A DNA stretch of 64,000 nucleotides from Ridgeia piscesae (Eukaryota > Annelida > Polychaeta > Sabellida > Siboglinidae): contig JAODUO010000193.1 in the NCBI GenBank assembly GCA_025642075.2, positions 277,501 through 341,500 of the forward strand. The letters are read 5' to 3'. Made by a program: the position numbers and the translations under genes. The notes under the pieces were generated by a model. It searched no databases. It worked only from the letters and a program-made list of their open reading frames with translations, and was not told the origin of the DNA. Position 1 is the stretch's first letter. Each line of letters begins with the position of its first letter. Positions 23,501 through 35,213 of this stretch are shown here, piece by piece.

Positions 23501-26500
23501 CAAGACCTATAGTTGATTGGTCAAATGTTGTTCGTTTCATGAAGCTATACTCCAAAGTAAGTTAAATTCTTACAAATTAACACAACATTACAACACGGAA
23601 CAATCCACTTAAAATAAAAATAAATAATATAGCAAATACAAATCCATCGAAATATGTGTTCAAAAGGATATAAAAATGTGTAGGAAAAAGTTCTGAACAT
23701 TTGGAAATATCTATAGAAACTGGGTGGGGTAGTCACCTGGAATAACTACGTTTAAAGCCATTTAAGCTGAGCGACCTTCATACTTTGCAGGTAAGCCATG
23801 CTAGATCATGCGCATTATAGCAAATTTCTCTTCTTCGGTGCACCACGAAACTGCGTTAATCTGCCCTGATTTCAGTTATAGAACAAAAACAATCAACAAT
23901 GCCATGTGCATTCAGATTTAGAAAGAAACATTCCAGGGTTGCCAGGCATTTCAGAGGTTATAATATGTCCATTTCCATGCTTACGTGCCAATAGGACTCA
24001 CCATGAAGTAGTTGATAAAACCACCATGAGATATTGGATAGGATTCATTGAGACAGCATTGTCTCTGCCAAAAGTCACCTTTATTTAACAATATATTGCA
24101 CAAGTTTGTTACTCTGGGTAGCTTCCCAAAGCCTCGGCATTGCTGTGATGATTAGTGTGAACCATACTTTATGCCAGAAATGTTTTGTAAATAAGATGAC
24201 AATGAGGTTTTCTTAGTCAAAAAGTGGGCTAAATTAAAATGGATGAATTGGCAACCCCAGTTTGATTCAGTTCAGCATTTATATAGTGAGAATGCGTGGA
24301 CAAGCGTACTAGATAAATGGTGTAAATAAAACCAATTTCAATATAACTTGGTGACGTGTGCATTCTGTAGGCAGGCCACACCTCCACCATCGCTTTGCAG
24401 AATAATCAACCAATCAGCATCATACCTGACTTCGACTGCAATGGCCGAGCCTGCTTGTTCCAGCGTTTTGAATGCCGCTGCATGCCAAAGCCTTCCTCGT
24501 AATTCCCTGTTTGAATCGAGCAAGTTTAGCACCCAAACACATGCGAACAGCACACAAAGTAATGCACGCAGCACACAAAGTAATGCACGCAGCACACAAA
24601 GTAATACATACAGCACACAAAGTAATGCACATGAGGACAGGCGGTCCTGAAAAGTAGTGACAGAGCCAAAGATTTGTAACAGCATTAATCATTCAAACTA
24701 AACTCTAAAAACTTGTAGAATATTTCAAATTATTCTGAAAAACTAATTCATCCACAATTTACCTGTTGAAGAATAACAGTTGTTGCTATGATTTATGCAG
24801 TACAGTAGTAGCTGGGATGCGAAACGTTTCTTCAACAGTTAATTTTATGGGTAATCCTGTGTTTAAGTCCAAGTTTTGCTTGCTGTTAGCTTCATTAAAG
24901 TACATATTACAAGTGGCCTATAGTAACCCTTGACTGAAAAAATCTGTGTTTTTATTGAGAGCAGTTTAGCATGGAAATGACAAACATAAATCTTTTGGAC
25001 AGAAATATTAAAAAAAAAAGCTGGCAGATATACCACCAAAATTTTCACAATATAAGTGATATTCCAATTCTCTTTATCTATATGCTAATTTGTATGAACG
25101 GAGAATGATAATAAATTTGAATGTTTCTCATTCTATATGCTATCCTTATCACACGATCCGTAGATTTACAAATCCATAAAAACATGTTAAACATAAGAAA
25201 GATGATGTTGTGAGTATTAGTTAGTTAGTGCAACCAGTTAATAAAATACACACATTTGTTCAGATTGTAGAGAGATTCTTTGGCTTTTCGGTATTTATAA
25301 ACTGTAGTGAATTGGGGAAGAAAATAATATTAGTTAAAACTAACTACTCTGACACCGCTGGGATATAACTTGCTTTTTTGAATATCAAAAGATAATCTTT
25401 AACCCTTTAACTTATAAGAACAGCTTAATATCAATATATGACACCTTGCAAATGCAAATAATCCCGCAGAAAATACACATGCATCAGCAAAGTATTAATT
25501 GCAAAGACATATTTTACACCAGTAGGAAACCAAACCAGAATGCAGTTTTTCAGAATAGCAAATTTCCATTCAAAGCTTGCTTTAAGCATACACAGAAATA
25601 AGCCAGAGAAACCAAAGACATTCACCAATGTATTCATTCATTTTAACAACACTAAGATTACTGCATGTAAAATGCCGACACAAAAATTTATCTTCGCTTG
25701 GCTTAGATATAATCATGGAGGGAAAATATTACATGTTACACAAACTATACACAACACAAAATCCACAAAATGAATCTGTGAACTGTCTGGTTTGTGATCA
25801 TTTGTACATTTGTAGAGGTTGTATAAATAATAGTATTTCTGATACAGTATCTAAAGTTAGTTTGTTGATTAGCACAAAAGAAGTTACTTCAGACCCTGTG
25901 TACAGACAATGCCACGACACCAATCTTACCTTTTGTCTTGAAGAGTTCCATGAAGTGTGGCTTGCACAGAAGCTGTCCACTGATTGAAGCAAAGTTACCG
26001 AGGCTGAAAGAAGTAGTTGTACACTGAATACAAAGTTGAGAACATTGCAGCAGTGAGACATTCACAACATTGATTGTTTTATCAAAAAGTCTGCTAATAA
26101 TCAGTATTTTAATAAAATAAAATTATAGGTATTTTTTCAAATGTCTGTAATTTGATCACGTCTATAAGGACTACCCAGCATGTGTTGAGATGCTGAATAT
26201 TGTCAATGTGTGTCCAGCCATAGTAGAATAAGAATACTTTATTTAATCCCCACAGTGAAATTACATTTCTGCATGCATACAAATATAAACATGCAAAGAT
26301 AAATACCACACTAAAAATATATTAAAATCACAGTAAAACACAGATATAAACATTATAAAACATTATTGAAACATAAAATCCCACAAAAATATACCATAAT
26401 ATACCCTCATCCATTCATTACCACAGGGGGGGGGGTAATTGTTATTTCTAGTTCTACTTATCCACATGTTAAACTCATTGTTTGTCAAAGGCACAAGCAA

Positions 26501-26772
26501 ACCACCATATTGTGTTGTTCTAACCCTTGGCACTCTAAAACGTCTGCTGCGTTGAATGATTTTTTGTCAAAGTTCATCTTCAGTGGCTGTGTGTCACCGT
26601 AGAATACTGCTATCATCAACCTACACTTAGGACACGTTCCGTACCTAAGCACACGCTTGCAGTGGTTACATTTGAAGCAGGTCTTGTGGTAGATGACCTC
26701 ATCGGCAATCACCTTCTCCATCGCATACACCCGCTTCTGACACACGCGACACAGGTTCTCTCCTGACACCTG
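13990..26772 (-). CDS. LIMA1: LIMA1/EPLIN-like protein, LIM domain and C-terminal half
   Basis: Minus-strand exons are 26645-26772, 25930-26003, 18672-18735, 18056-18146, 15290-16285 and 13990-14559 (TGA). Every junction keeps phase. The product has one LIM zinc-binding domain, a short acidic linker and a long disordered tail with six TRNLLAKF-type motifs. The LIM residues (VYAMEKV, CFKC, SLGNFAS, CKPHF, LFKTKG) resemble EPLIN/LIMD2 LIM domains, known for actin bundling and adherens-junction and stress-fibre roles. Residues upstream of the LIM come from exon 36658-36825 (phase 0 to phase 0) or from an alternative first exon. Whether this is the same gene as the 41-56 kb exons is unproven. The vertebrate NYDEGFG block after the LIM is not present in this splice form. 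Confidence 0.8.
15169..15227. repeat. 25-bp intronic hairpin
   Basis: Arms 15169-15193 and 15203-15227 pair with one mismatch across a 9-nt loop. The arms contain TTTACCTCTCAA and TTGAGAGGTAAA. It sits about 60 bp inside the intron after the donor at 15290. The rest of this intron (14560-15168) is AT-rich with nothing else recognised. Confidence 0.9.
15290..16285 (-). CDS. LIMA1: LIMA1-like 332-residue exon with four TRNLLAKF motifs
   Basis: The exon starts after CACCTTTCAG in phase 0 and ends AAG|GTAATA in phase 0. It begins IHFSEMSSVRTRFEDIS, close in style to the short EPLIN-family motif with (K/R)xMFE. Long Glu/Asp runs and SPxxSP segments suggest phosphorylated disordered protein. Motifs STRDLIAKF (about 16093), KTRSILAKF (15823), LTKNLLARW and YTRNILAKF each end a segment that starts with a (V/I)xVVR- or VIRP-like phrase. 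The antisense frames open across it are shadows. Confidence 0.88.
16541..17966. repeat. 44-bp minisatellite, about 32 copies
   Basis: The unit begins AATGGTGACAAGGTCTAGGC and continues ACAGAGAGGTGGAGTGATAC, GTTC. Copies are over 90% alike by eye, with single-base deletions in the middle (16920-17130) and one scrambled copy near 17580-17630. It fills most of the intron between exons 18056-18146 and 15290-16285. Confidence 0.95.
18056..18146 (-). CDS. LIMA1: LIMA1-like acidic exon with NAGNAG acceptor
   Basis: It reads SSQAEVFHFNETEDQVDQDQ and continues acidic to EKEE, with donor GAG|GTAAGG. The acceptor is TACAGCAG: use of either AG (exon start 18146 or 18143) keeps the frame and adds or removes one Ser, the usual NAGNAG situation. 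Confidence 0.88.
18672..18735 (-). CDS. LIMA1: LIMA1-like linker exon (EDEAANKK)
   Basis: The acceptor is TTCTTTTAG, the text (E)DEAANKKTPSPNAAAEVDGY, and the donor CAG|GTGAGT. Entry is phase 1 and exit phase 2. It can be reached in frame from the LIM exon (25930) and from the two candidate first exons (22622 and 19890), so it is the common acceptor of several isoforms. Confidence 0.85.
18736..19889. other. Intron, nothing recognised
   Basis: Unique-looking AT-rich sequence between the linker exon and the candidate first exon at 20.1 kb. No repeat or coding segment could be supported. Confidence 0.6.
19890..20088 (-). CDS. Candidate alternative first exon (MVINMPSAQSG)
   Basis: ATG lies in a good context (ATCATGG), with an in-frame stop 15 bases upstream. 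It opens 66 codons rich in Lys, Arg and Ser (GNKRTPMMGKQVRSKGKS), then LVDTAS, and ends TCAG|GTGGGT in phase 1. That phase fits the linker exon at 18735 exactly and would give a LIM-less protein of about 639 residues. Splice phase and donor strength are seen; use as a first exon is inferred. Confidence 0.45.
21604..21818 (-). CDS. Candidate alternative last exon after the LIM domain
   Basis: A strong acceptor (TTATTTTTCTGTAG) opens phase 1, which fits the LIM exon ending at 25930. It then reads 70 codons to TGA in AT-rich sequence, where such length is unusual. The phrase DEGIYHITCKS resembles the DxGxYxC region of immunoglobulin-like domains, with spacing shifted. AATAAA on the minus strand lies near 21440. 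It could equally be a fragment of an unrelated gene or element. Confidence 0.35.
22622..22691 (-). CDS. Candidate alternative first exon (MSVGMFGLPVRY)
   Basis: ATG (GCCATGA) is followed by 23 codons: MSVGMFGLPVRYVKHWTWIE, then DDK, ending AAAG|GTATAC in phase 1. It fits the linker exon at 18735 and would give a LIM-less protein of about 596 residues. The text looks coding, but the donor is not strong. Confidence 0.45.
22692..25929. other. Intron, mostly unique AT-rich sequence
   Basis: No exon supported here. A 21-bp repeat (four copies of AGCACACAAAGTAATGCACG plus C) lies at 24549-24632 and creates spurious open frames on both strands. Confidence 0.6.
25930..26003 (-). CDS. LIMA1: LIM domain exon, second zinc finger
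   Basis: After the acceptor CTTTCAG, the exon reads (S)LGNFASISGQLLCKPHFME, then LFKTK, and ends G|GTAAGA. CKPH supplies the last two zinc ligands, so the joined domain has all eight (C-C-H-C-C-C-C-H). The exit phase is 1, matched by the exons at 18735 and 21818. Confidence 0.92.
26645..26772 (-). CDS. LIMA1: LIM domain exon, first zinc finger
   Basis: It reads GENLCRVCQKRVYAMEKVIA and continues to HKTCFKCNHCKRVL, ending AG|GTACGG (26645). Metal ligands seen are Cys-x2-Cys, 17 residues, His-x2-Cys, then Cys-x2-Cys of the second finger. The acceptor is TTGTTACAG at 26773. A second CAG directly follows, so the exon may start at 26772 or 26769, with one Gln more or less. The acceptor itself is the last unit of the large repeat array to its right. 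Confidence 0.92.
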
Positions 26773-29420
26773 CTGTAACAACAACATCATCACCACGTCA
26801 TCACGACTGTTGTAACAACAACATCATCACCACGTCATCACGACTGCTGTAACAACAACATCATCACCACATCATCACGACTGTTGTAACAACAACATCA
26901 TCACCACATCATCACGACTGCTGTAACAACAACATCACCACGTCATCACGACTGCTGTAACAACAACATTGCAACATCATCATCACCACATCATCACGAC
27001 TGCTATAACAACAACATCATCACCACATCATCACAACTGCTGTAACAACAACATCATCACCACGTCATCACGACTGCTGTACACAACATCACATCATCAC
27101 CTGTGTAACACAACATCATCACATATGACTGCTGTAACAACAACATCATCACCACATCATCACGACTGCTGTAACAACAACATCATCACCACATCATCAC
27201 GACTGCTGTAACAACAACATCATCACCACATCATCACGACTGTTGTAACAACAACATCATCACCACATCATCACGACTGCTGTAACAACAATCATCACCA
27301 CATCATCACGACTGCTGTAACAACAACATTGCAACATCATCATCACCACATCATCACGACTGCTGTAACAACAACATCATCACCACATCATCACGACTGC
27401 TGTAACAACATATCACATCATCACACTGCAACATCATCACCACATCATCACGACTGCTTTAACAACATCATCATCACCACATCATCACGACTGCTGTAAC
27501 AACAACATCATCACCACATCATCACGACTGCTGTAACAATAACATCATCACCACATCATCATGACTGCTGTAACAACAACATCATACAATCATCACAACT
27601 GTACAATCATCATCACACATCATCACGACTGCTGTAACAACAACATCATCACCACATCATCAGACTGCTGTAACAACATCATCACCACATCATCACACTG
27701 CTGTAACAAAATCATCACCACATATCACGATGTGTAACAACATCATCATCACCACATCATCACGACTGCTGTAACAACATCATCACCACATCATCACGAC
27801 TGCTGTAACAACAATCATCACCATCATCACGACTGCGTAACAACATCATCACCACATCATCACATGTAACAACAACATCATACCACATCATCACTCAACA
27901 AAACATCACCACTCATCAGACTGCTGTAACAACAACATAGCAACATCATCATCACCACATCATCACGACTGCTGTAACAACAACATCATCACCACATCAT
28001 CATGACTGCTGTAACAACAACATCATCACCACATCATCATGACTGCTGTAACAACAACATCATCACCACATCATCACAACTGTTGTAACAACATCATCAT
28101 CACCACATCATCACGACTGCTGTAACAACATCATCATCACCACATCATCACGACTGCTGTAACAACATCATCACCACATCATCACGACTGCTGTAACAAC
28201 ATCATCATCACCACATCATCACGACTGCTGTAACAACAACATCATCACCACATCATCACGACTGCTGTAACAACATCATCACACATACACTGCTGTAACA
28301 ACATCATCACCACATCATCACGACTGCTGTAACAACACATCACCACATCATCAGACTGCTAACAATCATCACCACATCATCAGACTGCTGTAACAACAAC
28401 ATCATCACCACATCACACAAACAACATCATCACATCATCACGACTGCTGTAACAACATCATCACCACATCATCACGACTGCAGTAACAACAACATCATCA
28501 CCACATCATCACGACTGCTGTAACAACATCATCATCATCACACTACACATCAATCACCACTGCTGTAACAACAACATCATCACCACATCATCACGACTGC
28601 TGTAACAACAACATTCATCACCACATCATCACAACTGCTGTAACAACAACATCATCACCACATCATCAACTGTGTAACAACATTCACAACTCACAGACTG
28701 CTGTAACAACAACATGCAACATCATCATCACCACATCATCACGACTGCTGTAACAACAACATCATCACCACATCATCAGACTGCTGTAACAATCATCACC
28801 ACATCATCACCACTGCAAAAACATCATCACCACATCATCAGACTGCTGTAACAACAACATCATCACCACATCATCATGACTGCTGTAACAATAACATCAT
28901 CACCACATCATCATGACTGCTGTAACAACAACATCATCACCACATCATCACGACTGCTGTAACAACAACATCATCACACGACTGCTGTAACAACAACATC
29001 ATCACCACATCATCACGACTGCTGTAACAACATCATCATCACCACATCATCACGACTGCTGTAACAACAACATCATCACCACATCATCACGACTGCTGTA
29101 ACAACAACATCATCACCACATCATCACGACTGCTGTAACAACAACATCACACCACGACTGCTGTAACAACAACATCATAACATCGTCACGACTGTTGTAA
29201 CTAACGGCAACATCATCACCACATCATCACGACTGCTGTAACAACATCATCACCACATCATCACGACTGCTGTAACAACATAATCATCACCACATCATCA
29301 TGACTGCTGTAGCAACAACATCATCACATCATTATCACTGCTGTAACAACATCATCATCTTATCATCACGACTGATGTAACAACATCATCATATCATCAT
29401 AACTACATCATCATGACTGT
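26771..29420. repeat. 37-bp minisatellite abutting the LIM exon, about 70 copies
   Basis: The unit on the plus strand is AACAACAACATCATCACCAC, then ATCATCACGACTGCTGT. On the minus (gene) strand every unit ends TTGTTGTTACAG|CAG, which is exactly the splice acceptor of the LIM exon. The exon's own acceptor is the last unit. Copies from 27070 to 28800 carry many deletions and fragments, which may be real decay or consensus error. Confidence 0.95.
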
Positions 29421-30590
29421 AATTTCATGAATAAAATGCTCCAGTGTAACAATACAACAAATGTTACAACAACATTTTGGTGTCATTATTTACACCACTA
29501 AGTCATCATAACAGACAAAAGCCCCATACTCAGCTATAAGAATCAAAAATTATCATACTTAATTGAAACTCATCCTCAATTATATTATATCAGATGGCCG
29601 TAGACTATCGACACAAGTTCATTCATACACATGGCAACTGCAGTAGAAGTGAGCTGAATCAATGTGATGGAGACATGGCAGGGAAAGGGTTAACGTGATG
29701 AGCGCGTGTACTGGAGTGAGAACACATCAGCCTCACTGAAGACTTGGCACAGGTGAACACTGACAGAACAACTAACTTATTGGCATCCAACATGGCTCTG
29801 GTCTGTCCAACAGCTTCCTTCAGTAATATGGACTAGGATCTTAGCTCGAGGTGTACACGTGGTCAATATATTTACTTCCAACAAACGTCAGTGAGAAAAC
29901 AGAATAGCAACATAATTAGATGAGATGTGATTCAACTGCATAAAATCATATGATGAAATGTTTTATAATCTAGTGACACTGTATTTTTTGTAAACCTATT
30001 TAATGAGTTTGTGATGGAATTAAAGATTTTTTTTTGGATTTGGTACATTTACAAGATAAACTGCACTTTTGTCAAAATATATTTGATATTTTTACATTTA
30101 TTTACATTTAAAAAATAAACTGGCGTGTCTGTTGATATTTTTATATCACAAACATGTTTTTATATACAACACACATGTAGGGTCTTAAAGCTTCATTGTA
30201 TTTCTAATAAGTTTGTGTTAACAATTCAGAAGCTACAAACAGTTTACATGTACTTTGAACATTATTAGTATATTAATACGCTAACTTTGGGGCAGTGTAT
30301 CAGCATCACCTCCCAGGTGCCGAAATCCACGCACCTCTTTCTATGTTTATGCCCTTGCTTGGATTGTTTGCTTCTGGTTTATGAATCAGCAATCATGAAT
30401 GTATTATAATTACACAACAATGTTTACATACAATTATTTACTTCCATTTTATGTGATACATTTTACATATTTTTCCTTTCTCCTAAAAATGGTGATCAGT
30501 TATCCAGGTGGCGCCTCTATCAACAAGTGTTTTTTGCACTGTGGGTAAATACAGATGCAGGTGAATCTACAGGTAGTGCGGGGTACTTAC
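29421..30590. other. Intron, nothing recognised
   Basis: AT-rich unique sequence between the array and the small exon at 30.6 kb. No feature supported. Confidence 0.6.
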
Positions 30591-30655
30591 TGAGACGTTG
30601 CTCTCCCACATCTGCGGGGTTGGTCGAGTGTCCTCGTGGTATCTGGAGCCTCGGC
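30591..30655 (-). CDS. Candidate small exon upstream of the LIM exon
   Basis: It has acceptor TTGTGTTGTCCAG, donor TCA|GTAAGT, entry phase 1 and exit phase 0. The in-phase text is RGSRYHEDTRPTPQMWESNV, then S, which runs directly into the phase-0 LIM exon. The perfect donor and matching exit phase support it. It needs an upstream exon ending in phase 1, and the candidate at 35153-35213 provides one. Confidence 0.5.
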
Positions 30656-32805
30656 CTGGACAACACAATGACCAGTCATCAACACACAGCAACACACATG
30701 GCTGTGGACTGGACGGTCAAACTACACAGACACACAAGGGGGCTGAGCCCAATGAAAACAGGAAGTAGATAGGCACATCAACTTTATTCATCTACATGTG
30801 AAAGATTTCTGGGATTTGCTGATTTCTGCTACATAAATTAGCCAAAGTTTATCCTTAAGTTGATAAGTTCAACAATATATTTTGTCTATTGTTCAATCAA
30901 CATATAGCTTATTAAAAAAGTAAATACACAATAGACTAACAACAGGTATATCAGAAGCGTCTTTGTTTCCTAAAGCATGTGATGATTTGACAGACGTGTT
31001 GGTATCAGTGCCGTTAATCCACTAAATATTTTCATCTGGCTCAGTTATAATTACCACAAACATTTCTGTGCTAACCATTTGTATATATACCAAGTAGAAA
31101 TCAGATAAACAAGAATGTCCCTATGTACGAAGTTTGTGACCTCAAGTGAAAAAATTGCTGCTGAGCAAATGGGAAAGAACATTATAGGACACTTTATTTA
31201 AATACATTTGTCCATGTCGTATGTTGACATCAGGCTGAGAGTTGATGGACATGATCACATCGAGTCCCTCTTATTTAATGGTTCCTTTGACACTTGTAAC
31301 AGTGAAACTGTGTAACTAATACAACTGGAGTGTGTTGGTCTTTCGACATTTAACGGTCATTAAATTAACAGTTAGTGTTGTACTTTTACACGAACATTAC
31401 AGAAAGTTTGTCACTGAAAGTACACTTTTTTGGCAATCTCTACCTATGACTTTAACGATCTGTTCAAGCGTTGGGACCTAGATATGTGCCAAGCTGGTGC
31501 TGCCACCTAGAGAAGCAGGGATTTAAAGATTCTACACTGCACGCTGCGCAAACAGCCAAGGGATTAGGGAGCCGCTTCTCTAATTTTTAAGTTATCTTCA
31601 TGCCTGTAATATCAGGTATATATTTATGCATGCCTAGACAGGTTAGCATACGTACCCTTACTATTAATCATCTGGGCACCCTTGGTTTTCTTCTCAATTT
31701 CAAGTGGTTTAGTGTTAAGTGTTAGTTTGGCATATGACTAACATACAGCCTCACTTGGCCATGCAGGGAATGGACAGCAGATTATTCACTAACATTCCAC
31801 AAACAGTTATCTATCATACAGCAACTGTACATTTTGATGGTGTGGATGCAATATCTTCCATCCAACTGTCACTTTAACTAGATCCAAAACATGCAGTTTA
31901 ACTGTTAACTATCTCAAACTGACAGGCTCAAGTGCCACACAATGGCCAACTTCTAAAATCTAAATGATGCAATGCAAGCCACCATGAATATTCATGAATA
32001 TGTGAATATTCACTGTCAAAAGTCTCAAGAAGGTTATATCACATTCAGTATGATTCTATAACTATGAAACGGCACACAAACAGAGAACAATTGTCAAATA
32101 GATTTGACCATAGTGTAAAATATTAGTTTATACAAACTCTATAGTTTTAATTTAAGTACATGTTATCTTAAATATTAGGGACAGAACACAAGTTCGGGCT
32201 TCGTGTGTGGCAGAGTGAAAAACCTTCAGAATGAATGAATGAATTCATAATCAATATTGATCTATTAGGTATGTTTACAACTTAATTATAATATAATTAT
32301 CAATTTATATTATGCATCACCACATTAGATAAAACCTGAAGTGAAATTAAGCTATTAAACTAAATATAAATAAACACAAAACTGATTAAACAATTAAAAC
32401 AATTTGGTACTGTGCACTGTTGTGCATTTTTATTTGATGTTCTTCGAACAAATATATATTTTTATATGCAGCAATTAAATTTAACAGATAGTTGTTCAGA
32501 TTATTATTAACAATAACAAACTCTACTATTTGTTTATATCAGTTGCTCTTACTGCAGACACTAACATAGCTGAGAAAAGTGACCACTGTCTTGATGATTG
32601 AGCAAACAATTATGTAACAGGGTTGTTAACCACAATGCATCATTCACAGTCACAGAAACAACAAAATAACAGCTTCAAAGATGGCACAAAAGTATCTCAC
32701 ACAATGGTATTGCATTCAAATGTGACAGGAAGGGAAGCAACATGCAGGAACAGAGTGAGACAGGGCGGGTCGTTTCCATGGAGAATAAGTGCTTTTCTCC
32801 AGAAG

Positions 32806-33043
32806 CCAGTGTTTGTCCTTGGGTAATGGTAGGCCTGTAGGCACACCCCAAGGGTTACACATTTTACAAAACCCCCCACCCAGACGACACGTTGAAAAAT
32901 CCCACATTCCTGGTAATTTAAATACTATACATTTTATATACATTGCTGTAACTTGTTTTATTTACATTTACATTTGCATACACAAGGGCAGGGAAACATA
33001 TTTAAATTCCCAGGTAATGCTCCTACCCTCGGACAAACACTGG
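32806..33043. mobile_element. MITE-like element with 13-bp terminal inverted repeats
   Basis: The ends CCAGTGTTTGTCC (32806-32818) and GGACAAACACTGG (33031-33043) are exact complements, and similarity continues inward (GGGTAATGGTAGG against CCTAC). A second internal inverted pair (CCTGGTAATTTAAAT and ATTTAAATTCCCAGG) strengthens the foldback. The length is 238 bp with no coding capacity. A target-site duplication could not be fixed. Confidence 0.65.
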
Positions 33044-33200
33044 TAAAAGCAGCAACATTATTCATTATTGATAACACAACACGCCATGCAACATACATGC
33101 ATTCACACAACAATCATAGTGTACAGGACTGATTTTGGTAGTCCTTCATAATTAAATAAAAATGTTCATCCAATCAACATGCAGATGTCAGTTGATCTTT

Positions 33201-33457
33201 CGGTCGGTCGGTCGGTCGGTCGGTCGGTCGGTCGGTCGGTCGGTCGGTCGGTCGGTCGGTCGGTCGGTCGGTCGGTCGGTCGGTCGGTCGGTCGGTCGGT
33301 CGGTCGGTCGGTCGGTCGGTCGGTCGGTCGGTCGGTCGGTCGGTCGGTCGGTCGGTCGGTCGGTCGGTCGGTCGGTCGGTCGGTCGGTCGGTCGGTCGGT
33401 CGGTCGGTCGGTCGGTCGGTCGGTCGGTCGGTCGGTCGGTCGGTCGGTCGGTCGGTC
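33201..33457. repeat. (CGGT)n tetranucleotide, about 64 perfect copies
   Basis: Uninterrupted CGGT for 257 bp in the intron. All frames stay open on both strands, giving artificial GRSV and TDRP repeats that are not genes. Such purity points to very recent expansion. Confidence 0.97.
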
Positions 33458-35152
33458 AATCATGACCAACACTGAAATCCATCCATGATAACCATTCTCT
33501 TCCACCACATACATAACACATTCAGACGACAGAAACTATCCAACATACAGGAAACCACTGGTGTACATTTGAAGGGGGTCTTCTCACAAACATTAAACAG
33601 TTTCTTCATTTCAAACTGTTTTTAATATTTATGGGTGTAATCTATTTCTTTAATACGAATTTCAGGTAGTTTGGCCATTAGTTGATATTGCAACTGCAGT
33701 CATTGTTGAAGTAGAAATGTGCATTCTTTCCTGAGGGGTAAACATGGGTTTCAATGGAGCAATTTTTTTTAATGTTCCAAGAAATCAGGTATTTCAAGTA
33801 ACAAAGTCAAGGTATCCTAATGACATCCTGTTACTTCACGGCTAACTAGTTTCTAGAACCCACAATTGCCTCTCAGAATTAAAGACAATTTACTGATTGA
33901 GATATTAAGTTGGTTTCAAGCAATATCTTGGAATATATTTAGAATAGCCTAGCTTTTGCATGTACAGATGCAAACATATTCCAAGATGGCAGACTCCAAC
34001 TTATTTTTCTTCATTTAGCCATTTGGCAGTTATAATTTTTTCTTTGCAAACTTATTTTCCCCTTCAAAGTTGGCAAAAGGTCTTCCATTTGGAAATACCA
34101 GGCACATCTTTGTACTGCTGGCTTAGTAAAGACCATAATAATGCACATTTCATAATTCCTTATATTTTTAATTTACATTTAATAACATTTTATGGTGATT
34201 TCAAGTTGATACATTACTAGATTTAAGTTAATTATTTTAAATAGTCTTGATAAACTTCAAAAAATCCTAATATCACCAACAAGTTTTATTTATAAATCCC
34301 GTGGTTATGGATTGGGTAGTAAGTGTTGATCTGTTGAAGGATAATGATGTGATTACACATTATTTGGTTAATGTCAACAAACACAGACGTCAGCTAGCAC
34401 ATTTATTTAGCACACAAACAGCATAGAAAACATGAACAACAGCAGGTAGAAACAATTCACATCTGACAGCATGTTCCCTAGAATTGCAAATGGCTGCCAA
34501 TCTCAGCATAAGGCACAGTTAGGTTCAACAATCCAGACATGAAATAAATTAAAATGATATAAGTTTAAGTACAAATATAAATATATGATTAAGACATGAA
34601 GCCAAGGTGGAAAATGAGACTAATATGTACCACTAACTAAGCCAGACAAACATCTTAAAATATATCACTGTTATGCCAGACTAATTCCGTACATATTATA
34701 GATGCTTATTGGAACATTATTTCAGATTATTTTACTGGGATGACACAAACTGCCCAGAAGGATGGGTGCAATGCTGAACCAGATTTCTGAACACTATTTT
34801 GTGGCATGGTTACCACATAACTGGCCATTTGAACGCACTGATTTCCGAAATTCGGAATAACGCTGAACACGACCATCTAGAGTTGTTTGTCAAGAATGGT
34901 ACCATACAGTTACTTGACTTGTCATCATGCATTACAAACATCATCATTTGCATCAAAACCTCAAAGGCATCTCATGTGCTATGCTGACACAGTTCAAGAT
35001 TAAACCAGCATTTCTGACGAAATATCGCACCAAAAACTGTAAAAAAAAAACCAGAAATTGCGCTAGTTTGGGAGATAGCGCCAAATAGACCACATCGATG
35101 GAATGAAGATGATAGAATTTGTGCATACCACTGGAGGCATCCGCAGCCTTAC

Positions 35153-35213
35153 GGGGAATGCCACACAGCAGGCACCGAAATGCAAAAGGCACATTAAATA
35201 CCGCCGTAAACAT
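35153..35213 (-). CDS. Candidate alternative first exon (MFTAVFNV)
   Basis: ATG, then 20 codons (MFTAVFNVPF, AFRCLLCGIP) to CCCC|GTAAGG, exit phase 1. This matches the entry phase of exon 30591-30655 and would give a short N-terminus ahead of the LIM domain. Evidence is limited to the ATG, donor and phase. The protein text is not recognisable. Confidence 0.3.

Larger units (their letters stand above)
30656..35152. other. Intron, mostly unique AT-rich sequence
   Basis: No exon supported between the small exon at 30.6 kb and the candidate first exon at 35.2 kb. It holds a MITE-like element (32806-33043) and a long CGGT microsatellite (33201-33457), listed separately. Confidence 0.6.

Noticed and set aside
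24338..24692. Cys/Leu-rich open frames on both strands
   Set aside because: They come from a 21-bp repeat with four copies and have no splice or start support.
26771..29420. CRISPR array
   Set aside because: Units are directly adjacent without unique spacers, and the setting is an animal intron; it is a minisatellite.
33162..33514. Apparent GRSV and TDRP repeat proteins
   Set aside because: They are translations of a pure CGGT microsatellite in all frames on both strands.
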